From contig JAEIOG010000005.1 in assembly GCA_016342495.1 (NCBI GenBank), forward strand, positions 1-64,000: 64,000 nucleotides of DNA. Reading direction: 5' to 3'. The notes beneath the pieces were generated by a model. That model was not told the origin of the DNA and did not search any database. It saw nothing but the letters and a program-made list of their open reading frames with translations. Position numbers and translations under genes: made by a program. Each line of letters opens with the position of its first letter. Position 1 is the stretch's first letter. The DNA is from Phycisphaerae bacterium (GTDB lineage Bacteria; Planctomycetota; Phycisphaerae; Sedimentisphaerales; SM23-30). Below, piece after piece: positions 47,871-57,615 of the stretch.

Positions 47871-48490
47871 CAGGAATTCTCGTCTGTAAAATCATATATA
47901 TAACGGTTCATATTTCTACCTTCAGCGGTCTGATATGTGGCTTCAATTTCCCAGCCAAGCTTTTGGTAGAAACCATTAACAGCTTCATTATTATCAGTAT
48001 CGGTAGTAAGGAAACATCCCTGGCTACCACGTTTTTTGGTTTCAGCGACCCATGCATCTACAAGAGCTTTGCCAACACCTTTACCTTGAGTGTCAGGTGC
48101 AACAGCTATTGAGCTAAGCAAAGAACGTTTCGGGCCATTTTCAGGAGATTCACCACGATAGAAAACCGCACGAAAAAGCCTTTTAATTGTCGAAGGTTTT
48201 TTCAGAACTGCAGAAATGCTAGCCAGGCAAAAAGCCCACCAGCGTCTTTTGAGTAGTCTTTTAAAATAGCCATCGGGGATAAGTGGCCCAACAACAGCAC
48301 CTAAGACTTTATTGTTTTCCAAGGCAACAAATCCAATACCAGCATCATCGGTACAAAAAGATGCATAAAACTCTGTTAGAAATTTTGGGCCAAGAAAAGT
48401 AAGGAAAAAATCAGGGAAAGCATTCACATGAACTTTAACCACATCATTAATATATTTTTTTTCAAGAGAAATAATTTTAATATCGGCCAT
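47870..48490 (-). CDS. GNAT-family N-acetyltransferase
   Basis: SSIAVAPDTQGKGVGKALVDAWVAETKKRGSQGCFLTTDTDNNEAVNGFYQKLGW. Confidence 0.87.
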   Translation of the reverse strand: MADIKIISLEKKYINDVVKVHVNAFPDFFLTFLGPKFLTEFYASFCTDDAGIGFVALENNKVLGAVVGPLIPDGYFKRLLKRRWWAFCLASISAVLKKPSTIKRLFRAVFYRGESPENGPKRSLLSSIAVAPDTQGKGVGKALVDAWVAETKKRGSQGCFLTTDTDNNEAVNGFYQKLGWEIEATYQTAEGRNMNRYIYDFTDENS

Positions 48491-48504
48491 AATAATACCT
48501 TATT

Positions 48505-49728
48505 CTAATATTTAGTGCTTCGAAAAATACTTTCCAGCTTACTTACTGCGATGGGAAAATCCATTTCATTATTATAGAAAGCTTTAGCATTATTTGCCAT
48601 TTTCACCAAATCTTTTTGGGTCATAGTCCTTAATCTAATGGCAGCATCAGCTATGCTCTGCGGATTTTGTGGCTGGCAGGCAATGCCGGCATTGGCTTTT
48701 TCGACCAGATTAGCCGCATCGCCTTTGACGGCCATAAGTATGGATTTGCCGATAGCCATATAAGCCTGAGTTTTAGATGGGATAGTGATACTAAATAGAG
48801 GATCATCGCGTAAATGTACAAGCAAGACATCAGCTAAATTCAAAATTGCGCCTATTTCTACAACTGGTTTACGCGGATGGAAAATAACATTATTCAAATT
48901 CTGGTTTTGGGCTCGTTTTTTAAGATCATCGACACTGACGCCACTACCAATAAAGACAAATTGTATATCAGGGCACTGCTTTTGCACAATAGCAGCAGCA
49001 TCAATAACAGCATCAAGAGCCTGAGCTGCGCCCATATTACCAGCAAAGACGATATTGAATTTATCTGTCATTTGTAAATCATGCCTCAAGCTATCACTAT
49101 CCTGCAAAGATGAATTGGCCAAAGTCTGATCACACCAGTTATAAACAACATCAATTTTAGATTCTGGGACGCCACGATCAATAAGGGTCTGTTTCATTCC
49201 TGGGGTTATAACCACTATTTTAGTCGCCTGTTTATAGACGAAATTACACCATCGATGTAATAATCGCATTCCAAAACCATTATTAAACATTCCTGTTGAA
49301 CACAGAGAATCTGGCCAAATATCCTGAATATGATATACAAAAGGAATACGCTTAAACCATTTCATCACAATTGCAGGTAAGCCTAATGTTGCCGGGCCCT
49401 GCACAATATAAGCGATATCTGCTTTTTTGGTAAGCCAGGGTCCCATAATTGTTTTAGTAAGAGCCAGAGATGCATAACATAAGAATCTTTTGAGGCCAGA
49501 TTGATTATGACTAGGATAGAGAGGCAAACGCACAACTGAAACACCATCCATCATTTGGCGTTGCCAGCACCGCATTTTATACCCATCATATATTTTACCG
49601 CCAGGATAATTAGGGTAGCCAGTCAGGACTTCAACTTGATGCCCCCTTTTTTGTAATTCAATGACAAAAGGTAAGCCGAAAAACATCGGTTCCGGCTGGA
49701 AATAATGTGTGATAAACAATATTTTCAT
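48505..49728 (-). CDS. WbuB-like GT4 glycosyltransferase (putative FucNAc transferase)
   Basis: ITHYFQPEPMFFGLPFVIELQKRGHQVEVLTGYPNYPGGKIYDGYK; FAGNMGAAQALDAVIDAA; gene order next to fnlC-like epimerase. Confidence 0.85.
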   Translation of the reverse strand: MKILFITHYFQPEPMFFGLPFVIELQKRGHQVEVLTGYPNYPGGKIYDGYKMRCWQRQMMDGVSVVRLPLYPSHNQSGLKRFLCYASLALTKTIMGPWLTKKADIAYIVQGPATLGLPAIVMKWFKRIPFVYHIQDIWPDSLCSTGMFNNGFGMRLLHRWCNFVYKQATKIVVITPGMKQTLIDRGVPESKIDVVYNWCDQTLANSSLQDSDSLRHDLQMTDKFNIVFAGNMGAAQALDAVIDAAAIVQKQCPDIQFVFIGSGVSVDDLKKRAQNQNLNNVIFHPRKPVVEIGAILNLADVLLVHLRDDPLFSITIPSKTQAYMAIGKSILMAVKGDAANLVEKANAGIACQPQNPQSIADAAIRLRTMTQKDLVKMANNAKAFYNNEMDFPIAVSKLESIFRSTKY

Positions 49729-49731
49729 ATT

Positions 49732-50862
49732 TTAACCCAAATCATTGTATTTTATGCCATTCCACTGATTAGAGAGTTTGGCGGTGCCGATGATTAGTTT
49801 TACGACCCGATGCGAAACGTTCTCGATTTGATAATCAGCCGGAACAGTTATTGGTTTACTGGTTATGCTATCAGAAGTTTGCAGTTTAATGGCAGCAATC
49901 ATGGTTTCAGGGTCAAGGCCAGTTACAACGATTGAACCGGTGTCCATGGCTTCAGGACGTTCAATGGCATTACGACAAGTAATCGCAGGGAAGCCCAGCA
50001 TGGAAGACTCCTCACAGATGGTACCGCTGTCGGAAATAACGCATTTGGCGTTCATTTGCAGATTAACGTAATCGAAGAAGCCAAATGGTTTCATGAATAT
50101 AACTTTATCAGAAACTTTACGGCCCAGAGATTCAAGGCGATTGCGGGTACGAGGATGTGTAGATACAATAACAGGATAATCATATTCCTGGACGAGTAAT
50201 TCAAATGCGTCCAATAGTTGCGAAAGACTTTCTTTGCGATCAACATTTTCTTCACGATGGGTAGAGACCAGAAAATACTTATTTTTTTCGAGTTTAAGTT
50301 CTTCTAAAGCATTAGAAGATTTTATCTGATCAATATGGTCGTTAAGAACTTCTTTAATAGGTGAACCTGTGACATAAATACGACGATGAGGGAGGCCTTC
50401 GCTTAGAAGATGGCGGCGGGCATGTTCGGTATAAACCAGATTAAAGTCGCTGATATGATCAATGATGCGCCGATTAATTTCTTCCGGGACATTAAAATCA
50501 TAAGAGCGATTACCGGCTTCCATATGATATATCGGAATTTTCATGCGTTTGGCAATGATGCCCGCGATAGAACTATTAGTATCACCCAAAATCAGAACAG
50601 CGTCTGGTTTTTCCTCAAGGAAGATTTCTTCAGCTTTGATCAAAATATTGCCATAGACTTTACCGAGGGAACTGGTATCAACATTCATAAAATGGTCAGG
50701 TTTACGAACGCCAAGCTCATTAAAGAAGATTTCATTGAGTTCATAGTCATAGTTTTGGCCAGTATGCACGATTACATGATCGACATGTTTATCGAGTAAT
50801 TTCATTACCGCAGCTAAACGGATTATTTCAGGTCTGGTACCCAGAACGGTTAGGACTTTCAT
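49732..50862 (-). CDS. fnlC: UDP-N-acetylglucosamine 2-epimerase, non-hydrolysing (FnlC/CapG/WecB type)
   Basis: VLTVLGTRPEIIRLAAVMKLLD, VHTGQNYDYELNEIFFNELGVRKPDHFM, VLGDTNSS, VISDSGTICEESSMLGFPAITCRNAIERPEA. Confidence 0.9.
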   Translation of the reverse strand: MKVLTVLGTRPEIIRLAAVMKLLDKHVDHVIVHTGQNYDYELNEIFFNELGVRKPDHFMNVDTSSLGKVYGNILIKAEEIFLEEKPDAVLILGDTNSSIAGIIAKRMKIPIYHMEAGNRSYDFNVPEEINRRIIDHISDFNLVYTEHARRHLLSEGLPHRRIYVTGSPIKEVLNDHIDQIKSSNALEELKLEKNKYFLVSTHREENVDRKESLSQLLDAFELLVQEYDYPVIVSTHPRTRNRLESLGRKVSDKVIFMKPFGFFDYVNLQMNAKCVISDSGTICEESSMLGFPAITCRNAIERPEAMDTGSIVVTGLDPETMIAAIKLQTSDSITSKPITVPADYQIENVSHRVVKLIIGTAKLSNQWNGIKYNDLG

Positions 50863-50885
50863 TTTTTATTTCCTTTAATATTTTC

Positions 50886-50974
50886 TAGATAGGATATAAG
50901 GATTGAAAAGATTTGAGATCAAATATAATATTTGTTTTTATCATTTTTTATCCTCTATATCCTTCAATCCTATC
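50886..50974. repeat. Inverted-repeat element in the fnlB-fnlC gap (copy 1)
   Basis: TAGATAGGATATAAGGATTGAAAAGAT...TATCCTCTATATCCTTCAATCCTATC; left arm 23/27 identical to that of copy 2 at 52165. Confidence 0.8.
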
Positions 50975-50985
50975 AAATATGCTAA

Positions 50986-52110
50986 TTAAATTTCTACTTG
51001 TTCATAGAAGGTGTCGGGATCTTCGGGATTGAAGTGTTCGTTTATCCAGAAAAGAGTGACAAGTTCAGAATCGCCAATATTAGAAATATTATGGGTGTGA
51101 TAAATGGGCATTTCAACCCATGCCGGTTTATCACCTGATACTTTATACTCAATCACCTTATCGGTGCCAATGCGACGCAGTTTAATACTGGCATGGCCAC
51201 TGATGACACAGAACTTTTCATTTTTCCTTATATGATAATGGTTGCCACGGGTAATGCCGGGTTTGGTAGTGGAAAATGATACCTGGCCACCCTTTTCAAG
51301 CTTGAATACTTCAATAAATGAACCCCGATCATCGGTATTTAATTTCAGGTTTCGCTGCCAATCGCGTTCATCCATATAGGTGATAAAGCAATTATATAAA
51401 TCGCGTTCAAATTCATTATTAACAGCGGGTACCATGCCACATTCGGTATAGCCAGCCTGGAATTTTTTTAATAAAGCTAAAACTTCAGAAACCTTAATAT
51501 CAACCCTGGGCTTAATATATTCAACGGAGTATCCTTTTCTATTTTGCTGGATCAGGTCATAAATATCATCGACCAGATTATTAATATAAATCATACTCAT
51601 CTGGCCGTCATTCTGAATGGTTGGCTCATCACCATGAGTAACCTGATAGCAAAAAGTCGCGACAACAGAATTATAGAAAGGTTTACCATTATCGCCAAAG
51701 ACATTAGGAACAACCATAGAAATTCCAGTGCTACCTTTAGTCTGGCAAAATTGTTCTAAAAGTTCCATGCCTCGTTTTTTGGCGCGGCCATATTCATTAT
51801 CCCGATCGATCTGGGTTGAAGCTGAAAATAGAATGGGGGGATAATTATTGGCTTTATCACAATAATCCAGCAATTTCTGCATCAGTTCTATATTTTTATT
51901 GTAAATCACTTCAGGTTCATCACGATTGACACCGGCAAGGTGGACAATGACGTCAGCCTGACCAGCAAAATCAATAAACCTGCCAGGGTTATCATAGAAG
52001 CTATCTTCAAATGGAAGAACTTCAATGCCATCCTCACGGGCGAGCCTGTCGCGTAAATGGGAGCCAACAAAACCAGCCATACCTGTTATGCCTACTGTTA
52101 TTTTAGCCAT
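50986..52110 (-). CDS. fnlB: Bifunctional reductase/cupin protein of FnlB/CapF/WbjC type
   Basis: N-terminal SDR (VGITGMAGFVGSHLRDRLAREDGIEVLPFEDSFYDNPGRF); C-terminal cupin (KGGQVSFSTTKPGITRGNHYHIRKNEKFCVISGHASIKLRRIG). Confidence 0.92.
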   Translation of the reverse strand: MAKITVGITGMAGFVGSHLRDRLAREDGIEVLPFEDSFYDNPGRFIDFAGQADVIVHLAGVNRDEPEVIYNKNIELMQKLLDYCDKANNYPPILFSASTQIDRDNEYGRAKKRGMELLEQFCQTKGSTGISMVVPNVFGDNGKPFYNSVVATFCYQVTHGDEPTIQNDGQMSMIYINNLVDDIYDLIQQNRKGYSVEYIKPRVDIKVSEVLALLKKFQAGYTECGMVPAVNNEFERDLYNCFITYMDERDWQRNLKLNTDDRGSFIEVFKLEKGGQVSFSTTKPGITRGNHYHIRKNEKFCVISGHASIKLRRIGTDKVIEYKVSGDKPAWVEMPIYHTHNISNIGDSELVTLFWINEHFNPEDPDTFYEQVEI

Positions 52111-52164
52111 TAATTTCCTTTCTTAATCGTTCACGGAAATCCGAGAATTAATATAATACTTTTT

Positions 52165-52277
52165 TAGATAGGATTTAAGGATCGAGAGGATAATACGAAA
52201 TTGAAAATATTTAATGCAAAGGCAAATCAATACTTCTTATCCACTCTCTTATCCTACCTATTTTATAATCCTATCTA
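52165..52277. repeat. Inverted-repeat element in the fnlA-fnlB gap (copy 2)
   Basis: Perfect 11-bp terminal inverted repeat TAGATAGGATT / AATCCTATCTA. Confidence 0.8.
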
Positions 52278-52294
52278 AATATTCTTAGATTTTA

Positions 52295-53353
52295 TTATTT
52301 TGCTTTTCCAGTCTCAGGATTCCAGTTTTCAAGTTCACTTTGCACATATGGCAAAGTTAAAAGCAGTTCTTCCATTTGTTTGACATCCATCTGTTCAGTA
52401 TTATGCGAGTGATAGTCCTGGAGTTTGGTTTCTTCTTTGTCGCCTTCGGTGAAATAAACGGTATAATTAAGGTCACGGTCATCAAGATGGACACGGAAAT
52501 AATCGCCCATATCTTCGGCGCGGCCCACTTCTTCAACTGTCAGCAGAGTTTCAAAAAGTTTTTCGCCGTGCCGAATACCAATTTCACGAATATCCTGAGG
52601 AATACCAAAAATATTGCAAACCGCTTTGGCAAGAATTTCTATCGTACAGGCTGGAGCCTTACGCACAAACATATCGCCATGACTGCCATGTTCAAAAGCA
52701 AAAAGAACCAGTGAGACAGCATCACGCAGTGGCAGCATAAAACGTGTCATTTCCGGGACGGTGACCGTAATAGGTTTACCTTGCCTGATCTGGTTAACAA
52801 ACAACGGGATAACCGAGCCACGAGAACACATAACATTGCCATAACGAACAGAACAGACAACGGTATCGCCGGAAGCATTTTGACGGGAAGCGGCCTGGGC
52901 AACTTTTTCCATCATGGCTTTACTGATACCCATTGCGTTAATCGGATAGGCAGCTTTGTCGGTACTTAAACAAACGATTTTTTCAACTTTGTGCCTGATA
53001 GCTGCCTGAATGACATTATTGCTGCCAACAACATTGGTTAAGACCGCCTGCATGGGAAAGAATTCACAAGATGGAACCTGCTTGAGAGCGGCAGCGTGGA
53101 AAACCAGGTCAACGCCCAACATGGCATTTTCAACTGAATCGCGGTCACGAACATCGCCAATATAAAATTTTAGGCGAGGCTCAGCAAAATCGATTCGCAT
53201 GAGTTCCTGCTTGAGTTCATCGCGACTAAAGATACGAATTTCTTTGACATCGGTTTCGAGTAAACCTTTGACAACAGTTTTGCCAAATGAGCCAGTACCG
53301 CCAGTAATTAAGACAGTTTTATTTGATAGTTTTTGCGATAAGTTTTTCATCAA
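52295..53353 (-). CDS. fnlA: UDP-GlcNAc 4,6-dehydratase/5-epimerase (FnlA/CapE/WbjB type)
   Basis: KTVLITGGTGSFGKTVVKGLLETDVKEIRIFSRDELKQELMR, HAAALKQVPSCEFFPMQAVLTNVVGSNNVIQAA, CLSTDKAAYPINAMGISKAMMEK. Confidence 0.93.
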   Translation of the reverse strand: MMKNLSQKLSNKTVLITGGTGSFGKTVVKGLLETDVKEIRIFSRDELKQELMRIDFAEPRLKFYIGDVRDRDSVENAMLGVDLVFHAAALKQVPSCEFFPMQAVLTNVVGSNNVIQAAIRHKVEKIVCLSTDKAAYPINAMGISKAMMEKVAQAASRQNASGDTVVCSVRYGNVMCSRGSVIPLFVNQIRQGKPITVTVPEMTRFMLPLRDAVSLVLFAFEHGSHGDMFVRKAPACTIEILAKAVCNIFGIPQDIREIGIRHGEKLFETLLTVEEVGRAEDMGDYFRVHLDDRDLNYTVYFTEGDKEETKLQDYHSHNTEQMDVKQMEELLLTLPYVQSELENWNPETGKAK

Positions 53354-53372
53354 ATTTCCTTTATTAATAAGA

Positions 53373-53987
53373 CTAAATCATATTTTTTAATAACAAATGG
53401 GCTTCATATTCAGCATTTTTTGACTTGATTAATTTATCAATTGATTCATTGTGCTTTTCTTGTTGTTCTATTGTAAAACGATATTTTATAATTTTAGCAG
53501 GGCAACCACCAACAATAGCATAAGCTGGTACATCTTTAGTTACAACCGAACCAGCTGCAATAATAGCGCCTCTGCCAATATTAACTCCAGCCATAATTAT
53601 ACAACCATGACCAACCCAAACATCATCACCAATCACCGTCAATAAATCATCCAAACCATCCCTGCCAGTAAATCTGGCCGGAATACCAACTATATCAAAA
53701 CGATGATCACCGCCTACTATTGCAACATCACATGCTAACATTGTAAAATGACCTATTTTCACATTAGCATGGATATGTGCCCTGGCACCAATAAAAACAT
53801 AATCACCTGCATCAATCGCATTTTTCTTAAAACCTGATTTAAGATCAGAAACAGTAAAGCATTTACCATAGGACCTAAATCGGTAGCCAAATAGAAAACC
53901 AATAATAAAACGCAGGCGGCGTTTTTGCCATGCTAACCAAATGATTAACTTTTCTTTTTTCGTAATATTATCAATATTATTACTCAT
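53373..53987 (-). CDS. Hexapeptide-repeat acyltransferase (LbH family)
   Basis: DDVWVGHGCIIMAGVNIGRGAIIAAGSVVTKDVPAYAIVGGCPAKIIKYRF. Confidence 0.9.
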   Translation of the reverse strand: MSNNIDNITKKEKLIIWLAWQKRRLRFIIGFLFGYRFRSYGKCFTVSDLKSGFKKNAIDAGDYVFIGARAHIHANVKIGHFTMLACDVAIVGGDHRFDIVGIPARFTGRDGLDDLLTVIGDDVWVGHGCIIMAGVNIGRGAIIAAGSVVTKDVPAYAIVGGCPAKIIKYRFTIEQQEKHNESIDKLIKSKNAEYEAHLLLKNMI

Positions 53988-54065
53988 AAAGCCCTCATTT
54001 TCCTTCTATCTGATTGATACATCCAACTACTCCACGCGTTATTACTTCCAGATAAATAATTGCCT

Positions 54066-55208
54066 CTACTTCTGACCCATAACAGCCTCATTAATAACCT
54101 TTACTTGATAACACGGATTGTAATAATCATCAATAATTTTATAACAGAGTTCTTTATTATTGCCTTTTTTAATCCATTTTTCGATTTTAACAGCTAAATC
54201 CTCGATATTATCGCCGGCAAAAAAATCACCTGTTTTGTCGGGCTCAATAGCTTCAAATTCCGGGCCTTGTATATCAAATTTATCACTGGTTATAACAGAT
54301 TTGCCATAAATCAATGAATGCATAGCCGTAAGACCAATATTACCGGGAGATATACATATATCGCAAGCCATAATTAATGGCGCTAGTTCCTGTTCATTAT
54401 GGCATTTGCCATAAAACACGACTTTATCTTGCAAATCAAGCTCTTTTGCCAACGATCTAAGATTATCAGTTTCACTGCCATCGCCTATAAATAATAGATT
54501 GGCATTAATTCTTTTTTTGGCAAGTAAATGCATAGCTTGCAAAATCATATTCAATTTTTTGCTTTTAATCAGCCTGCCAATAAAAAATAATGCCGGCAAT
54601 TCCGGATTAGCAAAGATTTTACCTCGCAGGTCTTTTACTTGTTGTTCGTCAATAGCATCTCTTGCCTGAATTTGTTTATCATAATCCAGCGAATTATAAA
54701 CCACATAAAGATTATCAGGCGAAAAACCTTTGTCTATCATAATCTTTCTGGCTCGATTACCATAAAGCAACATAGCATTTGCTAATTTATAGAAGGTTTT
54801 CCTAATTAACCCTTTTATGCCATTCTCATTTCGCAGAAAGCCATGCGACCACATCAAGGTTCGCTTGCCCATTAATCTAGCAAGACTACAACTAAACCAG
54901 GTTGAGATATATTGAGCATCACCAAGATAAATAATACAATCAAATTCTTTGCTAAAGGCTAATTTTACAATACTTGTTTGCCAGAGAAAATTACGACAAT
55001 AAAAATTTTTAACAAAATGCCAACGCAAACCACCTTTTTCTATTGGCAATGAAGCTTTAGCAGGATCTATAACTTCAACAGAATTAAAAGTATTACTCTC
55101 ATCAGAAAAAAAGGTATATTCAATATCATCAGATTCATGGCAAAGACGATGAAATATTGGTTCTCTATAGTGTGCTAACACTTGATATACAACAGCAACT
55201 TTTTTCAT
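54066..55208 (-). CDS. GT4-family glycosyltransferase
   Basis: LFFIGRLIKSKKLNMILQAMHLL, LLFIGDGSETDNLRSLAKELDLQDKVVFYGK. Confidence 0.85.
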   Translation of the reverse strand: MKKVAVVYQVLAHYREPIFHRLCHESDDIEYTFFSDESNTFNSVEVIDPAKASLPIEKGGLRWHFVKNFYCRNFLWQTSIVKLAFSKEFDCIIYLGDAQYISTWFSCSLARLMGKRTLMWSHGFLRNENGIKGLIRKTFYKLANAMLLYGNRARKIMIDKGFSPDNLYVVYNSLDYDKQIQARDAIDEQQVKDLRGKIFANPELPALFFIGRLIKSKKLNMILQAMHLLAKKRINANLLFIGDGSETDNLRSLAKELDLQDKVVFYGKCHNEQELAPLIMACDICISPGNIGLTAMHSLIYGKSVITSDKFDIQGPEFEAIEPDKTGDFFAGDNIEDLAVKIEKWIKKGNNKELCYKIIDDYYNPCYQVKVINEAVMGQK

Positions 55209-55250
55209 AATATATTAATAATCTCTAAAAAAATAAAATATAGAAGTGAA

Positions 55251-56486
55251 TCAGTCAGAAGTGATAATTTCTAAATAATTCTCATACAACACATTTCTAT
55301 CAAAAACATCGCTGGCCTGACTGGCCGAAGAGGTTTTCATTGCTGCCAGCATTATATCATCGTTTAAGATTTTCATAATAGCATCAGCACAACTTTGGAC
55401 ATTGCCAGCTTGATAGTCAAGGCCACAGTGGGCATTTTCCACAATTTGGCTACATTGGCCGGGGATGGTATTTAATACCGCAAGCCCAGCGGCGAAATAG
55501 TAGAATATTTTGTTCGGCAGATAAATCATGGCTTGGGGAAAACTGGCATTAAAGCCAATATCACACTGGCTAAGTAAATATGCCCATTGAGGAAAATCCA
55601 GGAAACCGGTTTGTATTACGCTGTCAGATTGATATTCATTGATAATATTTTTCAATTCATCGGCGAGTTGGCCCCTGCCGGTAATGAATAATTTAGCTTT
55701 GCACGGAAGCTTAGATTCAACTTCAAGAAAAGCTTTGGCCAAAGTAAGACAATCATAACTGACATTTAAGCTACCGGTATAAGCAAACCAAATTTCATCA
55801 TAGGGTTTAGTGTACTGTTCACAAATCCCAGCTTTGGCAGATTCGTTAAACTGTTGCAGGTCGATACCCAGCGGAACGGTAGTCTTAGCCACGGGATTGG
55901 CTCCCAATTGAATAGCCCGGTTGACATATTGATCGGCCACGCCAACAATAGCATCGGCATTTCGATAAGCATAAGCCGAAGCCCGATGCCAGGGATAGAA
56001 GCCCGTGGCAAGCAATAATTTTACAACTTTTGGGCCTAGGCGATAAAAAGTTTCGGGCCAAAGGTCCTGAATATCAACGATTGATTTGACATTTAATTTT
56101 TTTGCGGTTTTAACTGCCGCTTGGGCCAGAAATGGTGGAGGGGCACTGGCCAAGATAATATCGGGTTTATTGTGCATTGCCGCAATTTTATTAAATTGTT
56201 TTGCCAATACCATATGATTCCAAAGTCTTTTTATGCTGATATTCTTTGAATAACTGGGTGATTCCAAAAAGACCAGATTGATACCAAGAGAATCGCAGGT
56301 TTCTTTTAAGGCCACCTGATCAACAGGTTTTTTAAATCTATGGCTAAAGCTACTGGTCCACCAGGTCACCGCATGGCCACGGGCAACAAGCATCCGGGCA
56401 AGGGTTGCATAACGCCCCTCTTGTTCGGGGTCGCCGGGCAGTGGATCAAATGGATTAACAAGCCAGATATGCATAAGTAAGTTCAA
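55251..56486 (-). CDS. GT4-family glycosyltransferase
   Basis: HIWLVNPFDPLPGDPEQEGRYATLARMLVARGHAVTWWTS; FAYTGSLNVSYDCLTLAKAFLEV. The start could be the internal Met at 56474. Confidence 0.87.
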   Translation of the reverse strand: MNLLMHIWLVNPFDPLPGDPEQEGRYATLARMLVARGHAVTWWTSSFSHRFKKPVDQVALKETCDSLGINLVFLESPSYSKNISIKRLWNHMVLAKQFNKIAAMHNKPDIILASAPPPFLAQAAVKTAKKLNVKSIVDIQDLWPETFYRLGPKVVKLLLATGFYPWHRASAYAYRNADAIVGVADQYVNRAIQLGANPVAKTTVPLGIDLQQFNESAKAGICEQYTKPYDEIWFAYTGSLNVSYDCLTLAKAFLEVESKLPCKAKLFITGRGQLADELKNIINEYQSDSVIQTGFLDFPQWAYLLSQCDIGFNASFPQAMIYLPNKIFYYFAAGLAVLNTIPGQCSQIVENAHCGLDYQAGNVQSCADAIMKILNDDIMLAAMKTSSASQASDVFDRNVLYENYLEIITSD

Positions 56487-56489
56487 TCT

Positions 56490-57608
56490 CTAATTAAGAC
56501 ATTTTTGGTAACATTTGAGTAAATTTTTAAATTCAATATTCCAATTATATTTTTCACGGATGGCTTCATATCCAGCCCGACTCATTCTTTCTAGAGTCTC
56601 AGGGTCATCAAGCATTTCAGAGCAGACTTTGGTTATCTGGTCGATATCAAGTGGATTAACCATACGGCCACTGCCAACACCATCGACATACGGTCGCCAA
56701 AGTTCAAAGTCTGAGGCAAGAGTCGGCACGCCTACCATCATATATTCGAGAATTTTGGTAGCAAGACATGAAGTGTAATTTGGTTCGGGTAAAAGTATAC
56801 ACAAGCCAATAGTAGCCTTAGAGACTATTGGCATAGCCTGATCCCAGGGGATTCTACCAGCGATCTTCACACAATCATGTAATTGATGTTTTTCAATATA
56901 ATCATTCATTTTTTTACCAAGGGCCGGATTGTAATGGCCAATGAGAATCATAGTGAACTGTCGGCCTGAATTTTTCAGATTTTTGGCTAATTGTAGGTAA
57001 AGCATCACGCCGCGAATTTCTTCGAGAGCACCAATATAAACAATTGAGGGTATCGTATTGCTTTGCTTATTTTCCTGCTGGAAATCATTAACGATAACCG
57101 GATAATTCTGCACCAGGAAAGCCCTGTCAGGATAATCTTCCTTACTTTTGGCATTGGCAACTATGATCTGCTGGCCAACAAGAAAAATCGATTCGGCAAA
57201 ACTATAAATATAACCAACGGCCTTACGACACCATTTAGGTAAATAAGCTTTACTCATTACCTGGCGGGTAAAGGTTTCATGTATATCAAAAATAACCGCT
57301 TTCGTAAAAAAACATCTTAAAATAAAGCCAACAAAGATGAGTTCGGGGTCATGATAATGAATAATTTTCGCCTTGGTTTTAAGGGCCTTGGCCATCACTA
57401 CCCAAGGCATAAAAATCATACGAAACAATCTGCTTTTCACAGGTTTTAAGGCATGAACATGAACATTATTTTTTTTGCAATCATTTTCCGCTGTTATAAC
57501 AAGATGGACTTCATAGCCATTAGCCGCCAGAGACATACATTCCCGGTAGAATATACGGACATCATCATCATGATGAACAGTTGAGATGTGGCAGATGACT
57601 GGTTGCAT
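56490..57608 (-). CDS. GT4-family glycosyltransferase
   Basis: MQPVICHISTVHHDDDVRIFYRECMSLAANGYEVHLV; VYIGALEEIRGVMLYLQLAKNL. Start placed at internal ATG 57608, removing overlap. Confidence 0.85.
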   Translation of the reverse strand: MQPVICHISTVHHDDDVRIFYRECMSLAANGYEVHLVITAENDCKKNNVHVHALKPVKSRLFRMIFMPWVVMAKALKTKAKIIHYHDPELIFVGFILRCFFTKAVIFDIHETFTRQVMSKAYLPKWCRKAVGYIYSFAESIFLVGQQIIVANAKSKEDYPDRAFLVQNYPVIVNDFQQENKQSNTIPSIVYIGALEEIRGVMLYLQLAKNLKNSGRQFTMILIGHYNPALGKKMNDYIEKHQLHDCVKIAGRIPWDQAMPIVSKATIGLCILLPEPNYTSCLATKILEYMMVGVPTLASDFELWRPYVDGVGSGRMVNPLDIDQITKVCSEMLDDPETLERMSRAGYEAIREKYNWNIEFKNLLKCYQKCLN

Positions 57609-57615
57609 TTGAATA

